A stretch of 64,000 nucleotides of DNA from an uncultured Phycisphaerales bacterium. GTDB taxonomy: Bacteria > Planctomycetota > Phycisphaerae > Tepidisphaerales > Tepidisphaeraceae. The position numbers and the translations under genes were made by a program. Positions within the stretch are counted from its first letter, which is position 1; each line of letters begins with the position of its first letter. This document shows positions 53,719 to 62,547 of this stretch, piece by piece. The stretch lies in contig CAIQIQ010000001.1 in the NCBI GenBank assembly GCA_903871935.1, positions 1 to 64,000 on the forward strand, in the 5' to 3' direction. The notes beneath the pieces were generated by a model, which worked only from the letters and a program-made list of their open reading frames with translations, was not told the DNA's origin and did not search any database.

Positions 53719-54408
53719 GTGACGCAGGTTGCCAATACGCCATCCCGATTAGTTGTGCGTGATGTGGTGAAGGAGTTTACCACGCCTGCGGGGACCCTGC
53801 GCGTCCTGGATGGCGTTAGCTTTGAAGTGTCGGCCGGCGAGATGGTTGCAGTGACCGGACCGTCGGGATCGGGTAAGACGACGCTGATTTCGGTGATCGG
53901 GTCGCTGGAGAAGCCAACGGCCGGGACGGTTTTGGTTGACGGGGTGGATGTGGGGGGATTGAGCGGGGCAGCTCTGCAGGAGTATCGCGCGAGGCGTGTC
54001 GGGTTCATCTTTCAGGAACATCGGTTGTTGCCGCAACTCTCAGCCGCGGAGAACGTCCTCATGCCAACCCTGGCGGGCGGATGCGCTGCCAATCAAGGAC
54101 GGTGTGGGGAGTTGCTCGATCAGGTGGGAATTGCGGATAAGGCCGGGGCGTATGCCTGGCAGCTCTCCGGCGGGCAACGGCAGCGCGTGGCGATTGCCCG
54201 TGCCCTGGTAAACTCGCCGGGATTGCTGTTGTGCGATGAGCCTACGGGGAACCTCGACCGAGAGAATGCCATTGCTGTTACGGAGCTGCTGCATCAGCTT
54301 GCCAAGACCCATCAGGTGGCGGTGGTGATGGTGACGCACAATGCCGAGGTCGCCCAACGCTGTGATCGCAGGATGAAAATGGCGGGCGGCAAGGCGCAAT
54401 GGGAATAG
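53719..54408 (+). CDS. LolD/MacB-type ABC ATP-binding protein (orphan)
   Basis: The 229-residue ATPase has Walker [11 protein letters not shown]-loop [17 protein letters not shown], signature LSGGQRQR, Walker [13 protein letters not shown] and the H-loop MVTHNAEV. The PTGNLD sequence and the LPQLSA region are typical of LolD/MacB/FtsE-like proteins. No LolC or LolE-type permease is nearby. It starts at GTG; TATACT lies nine bases upstream and no ribosome-binding site is seen. Confidence 0.85.
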   Translation: MTQVANTPSRLVVRDVVKEFTTPAGTLRVLDGVSFEVSAGEMVAVTGPSGSGKTTLISVIGSLEKPTAGTVLVDGVDVGGLSGAALQEYRARRVGFIFQEHRLLPQLSAAENVLMPTLAGGCAANQGRCGELLDQVGIADKAGAYAWQLSGGQRQRVAIARALVNSPGLLLCDEPTGNLDRENAIAVTELLHQLAKTHQVAVVMVTHNAEVAQRCDRRMKMAGGKAQWE

Positions 54409-54470
54409 CTTTCAACGCTCACGAGGTACAAGCATTACACAACCGTATCTGTGAGCTCTGTCGGCCGGGC

Positions 54471-54500
54471 TTGACAGGGTCCGGGTCTGGTTAGTATCTA
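54471..54500 (+). promoter_or_regulatory. Possible promoter of the Gld-type ABC operon
   Basis: A perfect TTGACA (54471-54476) is followed by TATCTA (54495-54500) after 18 bases. It lies 61 bases before the GTG start at 54562. Confidence 0.45.
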
Positions 54501-54561
54501 TCCGCTTGATGCATAAGCAGTTAGCTGTCCTTTTTATGTCCGTAGAGGAGAAGCAACAACT

Positions 54562-55530
54562 GTGATCTCAGTACAGCAACTTACGAAGGTCTACGGAACT
54601 ACGCTGGCCGTTGACCATGTCAGTTTTGAGGTGGAGAAAGGGCAGATCGTCGGATTCCTCGGGCCAAACGCCGCGGGGAAATCAACCACGATGCGCATGC
54701 TGACCTGCTATCTCGCCCCCACCAGCGGAACGGCGACCATCAACGGCTTTGACATCTTCCACCAGTCGCAGCAGGTACGGCAATCGCTCGGGTATCTGCC
54801 TGAGAGTGTGCCGCTCTATGCCGAAATGCGGGTCGACGAGTATCTCGAATTCCGCGGCAAGCTGCGCGATTTGCCGGCTGATCAGCGAAAGAAACGCATC
54901 GACTATGTGGTGGAGCGCTGTTGGCTCGGCACCGTTCGCCGCAAGGTGATCGGGCATCTGTCCAAGGGGTTTCGGCAGCGTGTCGGTCTGGCCGACGCGA
55001 TGCTGCATAATCCCGCCGTGCTGATCCTCGATGAGCCGACGGTGGGTCTGGACCCGAACCAGATTCGCGAGATGCGCCGACTGATCAAAGCGCTCGGCGG
55101 CGATCATACCGTTTTGCTTTCCACCCATATCCTGCCTGAGGTCGAGGCGATCTGCGATCACCTGGTGATCATCGCAGGCGGAAGAATTGTGGCCAAAGGG
55201 GCGCTGGATGAACTCCGCGAGAAGCGGAAGATCGAGGCCCGCGTCCTGGTGGAATGCCAAGGACCGGCCAGTGATGTGAAACTAGCGCTGGAGCGGGTGA
55301 ATGGCGTTGCCAAGGTGGAGTTGCTGGAAAGTGACGTCAAGGGCGTCACGCTGGCAGCAATCAAGGCCAAGGAAGGCTACGACGTCCGCGGTGAAGCCGC
55401 CCGCACCGTGATCCAGCGCGGCTGGCCACTGCGGGAAGTGAAGTATGAGCATGCGACCCTTGAGGAACTGTTTGTGCAGGTAACGGCCAATCAGGCGATG
55501 GCGCGCGTTGAAGAGGAGAAAGCAGCATGA
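54562..55530 (+). CDS. ABC transporter ATP-binding protein (GldA-like)
   Basis: The 322-residue ATPase has Walker A GPNAAGKST, the signature LSKGFRQRVGLA, Walker B LILDEPTVGLDP and the H-loop LSTHILPEV. The C-terminal extension of about 90 residues is typical of GldA and Nod/CcmA-type export ATPases. It is the first gene of a four-gene set with an integral membrane permease, a GldG-like protein and a DUF4340 protein, the common gld-like ABC module. It starts at GTG; GGAG is about eleven bases upstream. Confidence 0.88.
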   Translation: MISVQQLTKVYGTTLAVDHVSFEVEKGQIVGFLGPNAAGKSTTMRMLTCYLAPTSGTATINGFDIFHQSQQVRQSLGYLPESVPLYAEMRVDEYLEFRGKLRDLPADQRKKRIDYVVERCWLGTVRRKVIGHLSKGFRQRVGLADAMLHNPAVLILDEPTVGLDPNQIREMRRLIKALGGDHTVLLSTHILPEVEAICDHLVIIAGGRIVAKGALDELREKRKIEARVLVECQGPASDVKLALERVNGVAKVELLESDVKGVTLAAIKAKEGYDVRGEAARTVIQRGWPLREVKYEHATLEELFVQVTANQAMARVEEEKAA

Positions 55531-56243
55531 GTGTCACAACAACCATCGCCAAGCGCGAATTGAGCAGTTACTTCTTCTCGCCGATCGCCTATGTGGCCAT
55601 GATCCTGTTCCTGGCGGCATGCGGTGTGGCGTTTATCGACGATTTCCGCCCTGGTCAGGTCGTCGCGATGCGGTCGATCTTTGACTGGATGGTGTGGCTC
55701 CTGGTGTTCATTGTGCCCGTGCTGTGCATGGGACTGCTGGCGCAGGAGTTCTCCTCGGGGACGGTTGAGACGCTGATGACGGCGCCGGTGACCGATCAGC
55801 AGGTGGTACTGGGCAAGTTCCTGGGCGCCATGGGTTTCCTGCTGGCGCTGGTGCTTCCCACGCTGCTGTACGTGGTTTTGCTGGCGATCTACGGCCGGCC
55901 GGACTATGGCCCGATCCTTTCAGGCTATCTTGGCATCGTGCTGGTTGGCGCGCTATTCACCGCAGTCGGGCTCTTCTGCTCAGCACTGACGCGCAGCCAG
56001 GTGGTGGCGGCCGTGTCCGCCGCTGCGTTCCTCTTCGCCGTCACTGTCATCCCCTGGTGGGTTCGCGGCAAGGTGATCCTCGATCAATGGATCAGCAAGG
56101 CTGTTGATCAGTTTGTGCAGACGCGCTATGCCGACTTCTCCAAGGGTGTGATCGACACCGGAAATGTCGTGTTCTTCATCGCCTGTACGGTGCTGCTGCT
56201 GTTCCTGACGATAAAGGTCGTTGAATCCAGGCGGTGGCGGTAG
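55527..56243 (+). CDS. ABC-2 permease (GldF-like)
   Basis: The 238-residue membrane protein has about six hydrophobic helices. KRELSSYFFSPIAYVAMI at the start and FSSGTVETLMTAPVTDQQVV in the first half are the ABC-2/GldF signatures. The ATG overlaps the stop of the ATPase gene (ATGA). With that ATPase it would form the membrane channel of the Gld-type ABC transporter. Confidence 0.87.
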   Translation: MSVTTTIAKRELSSYFFSPIAYVAMILFLAACGVAFIDDFRPGQVVAMRSIFDWMVWLLVFIVPVLCMGLLAQEFSSGTVETLMTAPVTDQQVVLGKFLGAMGFLLALVLPTLLYVVLLAIYGRPDYGPILSGYLGIVLVGALFTAVGLFCSALTRSQVVAAVSAAAFLFAVTVIPWWVRGKVILDQWISKAVDQFVQTRYADFSKGVIDTGNVVFFIACTVLLLFLTIKVVESRRWR

Positions 56244-56285
56244 TGGCTGAGATCTGAAATCTCAAATTCGGAATCTAAAGATCCT

Positions 56286-58457
56286 ATGTCCCAAACGAAA
56301 CAACCCCATGCCGATTCGCAGAAGAAGCGATGGCTCAAGTATGGAACGAACGTGGCGATCGTCTCGCTGGTCGCGATTGCGATCTGCGCTCTGGTGGTCG
56401 CGATCTCGCAGATGACCGGCCGGCGGCTGGACACGACATCACAGCGCATCTACAGCCTGAAGCCGCAGACACAGAACGTGTTGCGCGACCTGAAGGGCAA
56501 GCTGCGCATTGTCTCGCTCTATAGCACGCAGACAAAGCCCGATAGCCGCAGCGACCCGGAAGGGCGTTTCGCCGCCGACGACTGGCCAAGCTATGTGCAG
56601 ACGGTTTCCGACCTGCTGCAGGAGTACAAGCGAACCAACGCCAACATCGACGTCGAGTTGATCGACCCGGTCAATTCGCCTGCCAAGGTTGATGGGCTGA
56701 TTGCGGAAGTCACCAGCCGCTATGGTGGTGAGGTCAAGAAATACCAGGGCTTTATCGATCAGTACCCCAAGCAGCTTGAGCAGATCAAGAAGATGGCGAA
56801 CGAGGAAGCAACCGCCATCGGCAAGCTCTCCACGCAGGAGATAGCCAACCAGGATGTGCTGGAGACGCTGCAGCTCTCGGCCGATACGGTGGCAGGCTTT
56901 CCGCCTCTCTTGGACCGCAATCAGGAAGCGATCCAGAAGATATTGAAGCAGAAGCCGCCAGACTACAAAGGCGCTGTTGATGTGACCCAGCAGGCGATGG
57001 ATACCCTCTCGGCCATGCTCAGCCAGATCATCGACGGTTTCGAAAAACTCAAGGCCGATGTGTCGGTGCCGCCGACGATCCGCCAATACATGGTCGATTC
57101 CACGCCTCGTTATGCGGCGATCAAGAAGAGCGCCGATGACCTGCTCAAGCAGATCAAGGACCTCGGCGAACTCAAGCTCGATGATCTGCGGCAGAGCCTC
57201 CGCCAGCAGAATACCATCCTTGTTCTGGGGCAGAGCGATCTGAAGGTCATTCCGTTCAACAAGGTCTGGCAAGAGCCGGCCGATATGCGAGGCTATGCCA
57301 GTGATGTGACGCTCAAGCCCCGCTTTGCCGGCGAGCAGCAGGTGACCAGCGCCATTGTCTCGCTCACCCGTGAGAAAAAGCAACGTGTGGTGATCGTCCG
57401 TCCCGATGGCGCGCCTCTGGCGAGCCCTGGATTCCCACCGTTTGTTCCGGGTGGGCCGATGTCGCAGGCGGGGGCGCGGCTTACCGATCTGAATTATGAG
57501 GTCCTGGAGAAGGATCTTTCCGGCACCTACGCGATGCAGGCTCAGATGCAGCAAATGCCAAGCGCCCCCGATGCCACTGATGAGCAGATGAAGGATGCCC
57601 TCTGGGTGGTGATGGCATTCCCCGCCAGCCAGCAGCGCAATCCGATGATGCAGCAGCCGCCTGCCCCGCTTGCCCAAAAACTGCAGGAGCATCTGGACGC
57701 GGGCGGGTCCGCGGTGGTGCTGATCTCGCCCGGATTGGGCGGCGAAGCACCGGATCTTTCCGCCGCCCTCAAACCGCGCGGCATCGTCGCCAGCACCAAT
57801 GCTGTCATTGTGCATGAAGCGATGCAGGATGATCAGCAGACCGGCGATCAGCTTGACCAGGCCCGCCGGTTGCCGTTCATCTTCGATATCAACCAGTACG
57901 GTGACACGCTCATGACCCGGCCGCTGCGCTCGCTGGCATCGCTGATGGTGCCGCTGGTGCCTGTGAGCACGGAGCCGGCAAAGGGCTATACCGTAACCCC
58001 GATCATCCCGATTCCGCAGAATGTGAAGACCTGGGGAGAAACAGACATTGACGCGCTCTCCAAGGGTCAGCCCTCCAAGTTTGACCCGGCTGTCGATCAG
58101 GCATCGCCAGGGTTCGCCGGGGCGATCTCGCAGGCCGAGAAGGGCGGTCGCCTCGTGGTCATCGGTTCGCCGACCTTCATGTTCAATCGCTACCTGGAGA
58201 TCCCCGAACCGACTCTCGCTCGCCGCGGCACATACGTTTCGCGGTTTCCGGGCAACGCCGAACTGTTCGTGAACAGTGTGCTCTGGGCCTCGGGGCAGGA
58301 TGCGTTACTGGCGATCAGCCCGGCCGCCATGGAAGTCAGCCGCCTGCGCGATATGGGCAACGGTGAACTGGCGATGGTTCGCGTGCTGATCGTGGGTGGC
58401 ATTCCGGCGATTGTGTTACTGGCCGGAGTGATGGTTTATCTGAAGCGCAGGGATTGA
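56286..58457 (+). CDS. GldG-like ABC auxiliary protein
   Basis: The 723-residue protein has an N-terminal helix (about 22-45), then TTSQRIYSLKPQT, which marks the ABC_transp_aux (GldG) family, a long beta-rich extracytoplasmic domain with a coiled stretch around 160-300 and a C-terminal membrane helix (about 697-717) with a basic end. GldG-type proteins pair with GldA and GldF; in Bacteroidota they are linked to gliding and type IX secretion, while in planctomycetes the role is unknown. It lies 42 bases after the permease. Confidence 0.85.
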   Translation: MSQTKQPHADSQKKRWLKYGTNVAIVSLVAIAICALVVAISQMTGRRLDTTSQRIYSLKPQTQNVLRDLKGKLRIVSLYSTQTKPDSRSDPEGRFAADDWPSYVQTVSDLLQEYKRTNANIDVELIDPVNSPAKVDGLIAEVTSRYGGEVKKYQGFIDQYPKQLEQIKKMANEEATAIGKLSTQEIANQDVLETLQLSADTVAGFPPLLDRNQEAIQKILKQKPPDYKGAVDVTQQAMDTLSAMLSQIIDGFEKLKADVSVPPTIRQYMVDSTPRYAAIKKSADDLLKQIKDLGELKLDDLRQSLRQQNTILVLGQSDLKVIPFNKVWQEPADMRGYASDVTLKPRFAGEQQVTSAIVSLTREKKQRVVIVRPDGAPLASPGFPPFVPGGPMSQAGARLTDLNYEVLEKDLSGTYAMQAQMQQMPSAPDATDEQMKDALWVVMAFPASQQRNPMMQQPPAPLAQKLQEHLDAGGSAVVLISPGLGGEAPDLSAALKPRGIVASTNAVIVHEAMQDDQQTGDQLDQARRLPFIFDINQYGDTLMTRPLRSLASLMVPLVPVSTEPAKGYTVTPIIPIPQNVKTWGETDIDALSKGQPSKFDPAVDQASPGFAGAISQAEKGGRLVVIGSPTFMFNRYLEIPEPTLARRGTYVSRFPGNAELFVNSVLWASGQDALLAISPAAMEVSRLRDMGNGELAMVRVLIVGGIPAIVLLAGVMVYLKRRD

Positions 58458-58493
58458 GGCGCATAGCGCATAAAGGTTCTAGAAACAAACGCC

Positions 58494-59915
58494 ATGAATA
58501 CGAAGACGACTTTGCTTCTGGTTATTGTGCTGATTGTGGTTGGCACGGCTTACTACTACGTCGCCAGGCGGGCGGCCGAACCGCCGGTGGTCAAAGCACC
58601 GGCTGGCCAGGTCGTGCAGATCGCTTCGGGTGACATGCAGAAGATCACCATCACGCCGGCCGACGGAAAGCCCGTGGTTCTGGAACGAGCCGGCGCTGAT
58701 TGGAAGATCACCGCGCCTGTTAGCGCCAAGGCTGAGAAGTGGACTGTTGATGACCTGGCCACCTCGCTGGCAGGCCTGAACAGCCGTGGCGATACAGGGC
58801 TGGAGAACAAGTCGGCCATCGGCCTCGATAAGCCCACTCTTGTCGAGATCACTGGCAAAGACGGCAAGTCGGTGAAGCTGGCTATTGGCTCGCGTTCGGC
58901 AGTTGGTGATGTGACCTACGTGCTCAAGGATGATGCGACGTCGGCCCAGATCGTCGCCGCGGATGTCCTGAGCAAGCTGGAAGATCCGGTCAAGAAGTAT
59001 CGGGACCCGAAGCTGAGCGACCTGCTCTCGACCGATGTGAAGCAATTCTCGGTGCGCCGAACCGATGGCGACTACCGGTTTGAAAAGCGCGGCGATGAGT
59101 GGCAGATGATCGATCCGGAGAAGATGCCGGTTGAAGCCACCGAGATGAGTGACATGATCGGTGCTGTGGCGGGCCTGCGTGCTGGTGAAATCGTCGCCGA
59201 AGATGCCAAAGATGCCGCCAAGTACGGCCTGAGCCAGCCTCGGCTGGTGGCCTTCGCTACGACGGTTGCCCCCACAACCCAACCTTCGACCAGCCAGCCG
59301 GCGGGCGTGCAGGTTCGCGTGGGTGGTTATGACGACATTCGCAAACAGAACGTTTACGTGATGGTCGGCGATACCGGCCCGATCGCGAAGGTGGGCGCCA
59401 GCATCATCCAGCAGCTCTCCAAGAAGCCGTTGGATCTGCGCAACAAGAAGCTGTTGGACATTGACCCGGCTACCGTGAATCGTCTGACCCTCGCGACTCA
59501 GACACCTGCTACCACCCAGCCGACCACCCGCGAAGCCAGCAGCAGCACCATTGCCATCGTGCGAAATGCCGTCGCTGCTCCGCCCACACCTGCAACCACG
59601 CAGGCAAGCACCCAGCCCGTCGCTCCCACGTGGATCCTCGAAGGCACGAAGAACGCCGCCGATGAGGCAAAGGTTGTCGAACTTCTCAAAGCTCTGCAGC
59701 CGCTGCGCGTGACCAAATACCTCGCCGCTATGCCCGCCGGGCAACTTGGCGCCACTCACGCCCTTTCCCTCCGTACGGTGGCTGCTGGTGGAGTCGAGAA
59801 GACCTACGACCTGAAGATCACCGAGCGCGGCGACACCGATCCCCCCATCGGCCAGTCCAACGGTCTGACCTTCGAACTCGATCGCGATATCCTGACTAAG
59901 TTGAAGCTGCAGTAG
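58494..59915 (+). CDS. DUF4340 protein
   Basis: The 473-residue protein has an N-terminal helix (about 5-23), then repeats of the DUF4340 type: KITITPADGKPVVL, WKITAPVSAKAEKWTVDDLA and FEKRGDEWQMIDPEKMPV. Thr-Thr-Gln-Pro linkers occur near 260 and 340. DUF4340 proteins commonly follow GldG-like genes and are probably periplasmic parts of the same complex. It lies 36 bases after the GldG-like gene. Confidence 0.85.
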   Translation: MNTKTTLLLVIVLIVVGTAYYYVARRAAEPPVVKAPAGQVVQIASGDMQKITITPADGKPVVLERAGADWKITAPVSAKAEKWTVDDLATSLAGLNSRGDTGLENKSAIGLDKPTLVEITGKDGKSVKLAIGSRSAVGDVTYVLKDDATSAQIVAADVLSKLEDPVKKYRDPKLSDLLSTDVKQFSVRRTDGDYRFEKRGDEWQMIDPEKMPVEATEMSDMIGAVAGLRAGEIVAEDAKDAAKYGLSQPRLVAFATTVAPTTQPSTSQPAGVQVRVGGYDDIRKQNVYVMVGDTGPIAKVGASIIQQLSKKPLDLRNKKLLDIDPATVNRLTLATQTPATTQPTTREASSSTIAIVRNAVAAPPTPATTQASTQPVAPTWILEGTKNAADEAKVVELLKALQPLRVTKYLAAMPAGQLGATHALSLRTVAAGGVEKTYDLKITERGDTDPPIGQSNGLTFELDRDILTKLKLQ

Positions 59916-59923
59916 ACTCGGCC

Positions 59924-59952
59924 TTAACACCATACGCGTTGCGGAGTACAGT
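59924..59952 (+). promoter_or_regulatory. Promoter of the SDR-glycosyltransferase pair, probably leaderless
   Basis: TTAACA (59924-59929) and TACAGT (59947-59952) are spaced by 17 bases. The ATG at 59963 lies ten bases after the -10, so the leader would be only a few bases. Confidence 0.55.
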
Positions 59953-59962
59953 CGAGCGGTTC

Positions 59963-60799
59963 ATGGCAAGAGAACTGCGCGATATGGTCGTGGTCATCAC
60001 CGGCGCCAGCGCTGGCATTGGCATGGAATTGGCGAGGCAGCTCTCGGCCGCGGGCGCGAAACTCGCCCTGGCCGCCCGGCGCGAGGATCGCCTGCGCGAT
60101 CTGAACCGCGAACTCGGTGGCGTACACCTCGCCGTCCGTTGCGATGTGGCGAATCCCGCGGACTGCGACAACCTGATCAACCAGACCATCGCAAAGTTCG
60201 GCCGTCTCGACACACTGGTCTGCAATGCCGGCTACGGCACTTACAAACGCGTCGATGAGACCGATGCCGCCGAGGTGCGGAAGATGCTCGATGTCGATGT
60301 GGTCGGCACGACCGAGTGCATCCGCCTCGCGATACCTCACATGCAGCGCCAGGACCTATCCTCCGGCTGGCGCGGTCAGATCATGATTGTTGCCTCGGCC
60401 GCTTCCCGGCGCGGGACTCCTTTTATCGGCATCTATTCCGGAGCCAAGGCCGCCCAACTGGCGATCGCCGAGGCCCTGCGCGTGGAACTGTCGGATGTGC
60501 GAATCGCGGTGACCAGCATCCATCCGACCCCTACAAAGACCGAGTTTCGCCAGGTTGCCGAGAGGCTGGGCAAATATCGCCTCCCGCCATCGTCGGGTTT
60601 CATCAAGACACAGACGGCCCAAGAGGTGGTTGCGGCGATGGTTCGGGCAATCCGCCGTCCGCGGCCCGAGGTCTGGCCCTGGCCCGCGGCCGGCTGGCTG
60701 CTCTCGGTCGGTACGCTTTGCCCGCGTTGGATGGACCGGCTGATGTACCGCTATTACGATGCCGTCTTGCGCCACAACGGACTGGGGGAGCGCCAATGA
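59963..60799 (+). CDS. SDR-family NAD(P)-dependent oxidoreductase
   Basis: The 278-residue protein has the Rossmann glycine motif TGASAGIG, the CNAGYG box and the catalytic Ser-Tyr-Lys set: Ser in IVASAAS, Tyr-x-x-x-Lys as YSGAK. The N-terminal region matches classical SDRs of about 250 residues with a short C-terminal membrane-like tail (WPWPAAGWLLSVG). Substrate unknown. Its stop overlaps the ATG of the glycosyltransferase (ATGA). Confidence 0.87.
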   Translation: MARELRDMVVVITGASAGIGMELARQLSAAGAKLALAARREDRLRDLNRELGGVHLAVRCDVANPADCDNLINQTIAKFGRLDTLVCNAGYGTYKRVDETDAAEVRKMLDVDVVGTTECIRLAIPHMQRQDLSSGWRGQIMIVASAASRRGTPFIGIYSGAKAAQLAIAEALRVELSDVRIAVTSIHPTPTKTEFRQVAERLGKYRLPPSSGFIKTQTAQEVVAAMVRAIRRPRPEVWPWPAAGWLLSVGTLCPRWMDRLMYRYYDAVLRHNGLGERQ

Positions 60800-61860
60800 G
60801 CACGCGCCTCCTGTTACTCGTCACCGACTTGCTCATCGGCGGTACACCTAGCGTTGTACGCGAACTGGCAATTCGACTGAAACAACAGGGCGTGGATGTG
60901 GAGGTGGCGTGTCTGGCCAAATGGGGGCCGACAGCCGATGTAATCCGCGATGCCGGCGTTCCGGTGACCGCCTTCAACGCGCGCGGGGCATGGGATCTGG
61001 GCGTGATCTTGCGCGTTGGCGACTTCGTGCAGGAACACCGAATCGACGTGATCCTGAGTTTCCTGGTTCACGCAAACGTGGCTGCGGCATTCGTCCACTG
61101 GCGCTTCCCGGCCGTGCGGGTCATCCAGTCGATCCAGACGACCCAGGCCCGCCCACGCTGGCACTGGTTTGCCCAACGCATCGCCGCCCGCAATGCGAAG
61201 CTGGTGGTTGTGGGCTCACCTTCAACTGCCCAACTCGCCCAGGCGAGATCCTGCATTTCCAGTACACGGCTTAAGGTGATCCCTAACGCCATTGACGCCG
61301 ATGCCTTCTCCGAATTGCATCCCCCATCCCTCGATGGGCCAACGGCGAAGATCGGCTTCATCGGCCGGCTCGATCCGATCAAGCGCATTGGCGATCTGGT
61401 CGCGGCCATGGACCTCCTCGGCTCGGGTTACGAGCTTGCCATCTACGGCGAAGGGACGGAGCGTCAAGCCATCGAGAGTCAGATTGCCCGCTCGGCACTG
61501 GGTCGGCGTGTCCGCCTGTGCGGAGCAGTCCCGCGCCCCCAGGAAGCCCTCGCCCAGATCGCTCTGTTGGTGCTCCCCTCACAAGCGGAAGGCTTCGGTC
61601 TGGTGTTGATCGAGGCGATGGCGGCCGGTGTGCCCGTCGTGGCGACCGATGTGCCTGGAATTCGCGATGTGGTCGAGCATGAGCGAACCGGCATCCTTGT
61701 CAAAGCCGGCGACCCACAGCACCTCGCAGACGCCATCATCCGCATGCGCGAAGACAAGGCTCTGCGCGAACGTCTGGTGAACAATGCTCGCGAGATGGTC
61801 CGTCATCGCTATGCTTGGCCAGATGTATTGGCAGCGTACCGAACTGCACTGAACGTCTGA
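60796..61860 (+). CDS. GT4-family glycosyltransferase
   Basis: The 354-residue cytoplasmic or membrane-associated enzyme has the GT-B fold. LLIGGTPSVVRELA is the N-terminal acceptor-side block, and KIGFIGRLDPIKRIGDLVAAM starts the donor domain. EGFGLVLIEAMAAGVPVVATDVPGI contains the EX7E donor-sugar motif. It probably makes a cell-surface polysaccharide or glycolipid. It is coupled to the SDR by a 4-base overlap, with GGAG as ribosome-binding site. Confidence 0.88.
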   Translation: MSTRLLLLVTDLLIGGTPSVVRELAIRLKQQGVDVEVACLAKWGPTADVIRDAGVPVTAFNARGAWDLGVILRVGDFVQEHRIDVILSFLVHANVAAAFVHWRFPAVRVIQSIQTTQARPRWHWFAQRIAARNAKLVVVGSPSTAQLAQARSCISSTRLKVIPNAIDADAFSELHPPSLDGPTAKIGFIGRLDPIKRIGDLVAAMDLLGSGYELAIYGEGTERQAIESQIARSALGRRVRLCGAVPRPQEALAQIALLVLPSQAEGFGLVLIEAMAAGVPVVATDVPGIRDVVEHERTGILVKAGDPQHLADAIIRMREDKALRERLVNNAREMVRHRYAWPDVLAAYRTALNV

Positions 61861-61861
61861 T

Positions 61862-61881
61862 CCGCGGCTGGACGCGGTTTT
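61862..61881 (+). terminator. Terminator of the SDR-glycosyltransferase operon
   Basis: CCGCG (61862-61866), a loop of six bases, CGCGG (61873-61877) and then TTTT directly follow the stop codon. The stem is short but the arrangement is that of an intrinsic terminator. Confidence 0.5.
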
Positions 61882-62013
61882 CGTTGGGGTTGTGCGGCCG
61901 CAATTCATCGGCTTTTCACCGTTCCCACATCCGCATCCCATTTGTACAGTCAAATATGTCCTCGAAAGGATGAGGATGAGGTCGCCCGTGGCGTTGGGGG
62001 TTCCGATGCGTGG

Positions 62014-62023
62014 GTGACGTCAC
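62014..62023. promoter_or_regulatory. Perfect 10-bp palindrome before the DUF2934 gene
   Basis: GTGACGTCAC lies 20 bases before the ATG at 62044, just upstream of the AAAAGGAG ribosome-binding site. It could be an operator or chance. Confidence 0.3.
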
Positions 62024-62043
62024 GATAAAAGGAGTCATAGAAC

Positions 62044-62376
62044 ATGGCTATTCGATCAAACGCAACCCGTGGCAGTTCCAACAGTCCGATCTCTGGTGCC
62101 AAGCCACAGGTCAATGCCGGCAGCCCAGTCCAGCAGCAGGCCGTGCAGTTTGGCACGAAGCCACAGGAGATGAAGGATCAGCCGCAGCGGTCCCAACAGG
62201 TTTCAACGCCGATGCAGATGGCCCACGACGTGAGTGAGGTGAGCGAATCGATGGTTGCCCAGCGTGCCTACGAGATCTGGCAGAGCCAGGGTGGGTCGGA
62301 GCTCGATAACTGGCTGAAAGCCGAGCGCGAATTGCGCGACCGGAACATGGCCGCCGTGCGACGCGCCAGCCGCTAA
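62044..62376 (+). CDS. DUF2934 protein
   Basis: The 110-residue protein is polar and Gln/Ser-rich in its first 65 residues. Its C-terminal part contains VAQRAYEIWQSQGGSELDNWLKAERELR, the DUF2934 signature (RAYELWE...DHWLQAEREL in other members). The function of the family is unknown; it is often found in stress-related or plasmid-borne genes. AAAAGGAG lies about nine bases before the ATG. It forms a separate transcript. Confidence 0.75.
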   Translation: MAIRSNATRGSSNSPISGAKPQVNAGSPVQQQAVQFGTKPQEMKDQPQRSQQVSTPMQMAHDVSEVSESMVAQRAYEIWQSQGGSELDNWLKAERELRDRNMAAVRRASR

Positions 62377-62547
62377 AGAGCGTGATCGCGCCAAGAACTG
62401 GTAAAAGACGGCGATTCCCGCAAAGTTGAGGGCGCAGGAACCGGTATTACGATGGCGGTCTGAGGGAAAGGTCACACAACATGCTGTGCGTTGCGCTGTG
62501 TGCAGCATGAATGAGGCTGCGAGGTCCGCGCTGCGGCCGCCGGTAGC

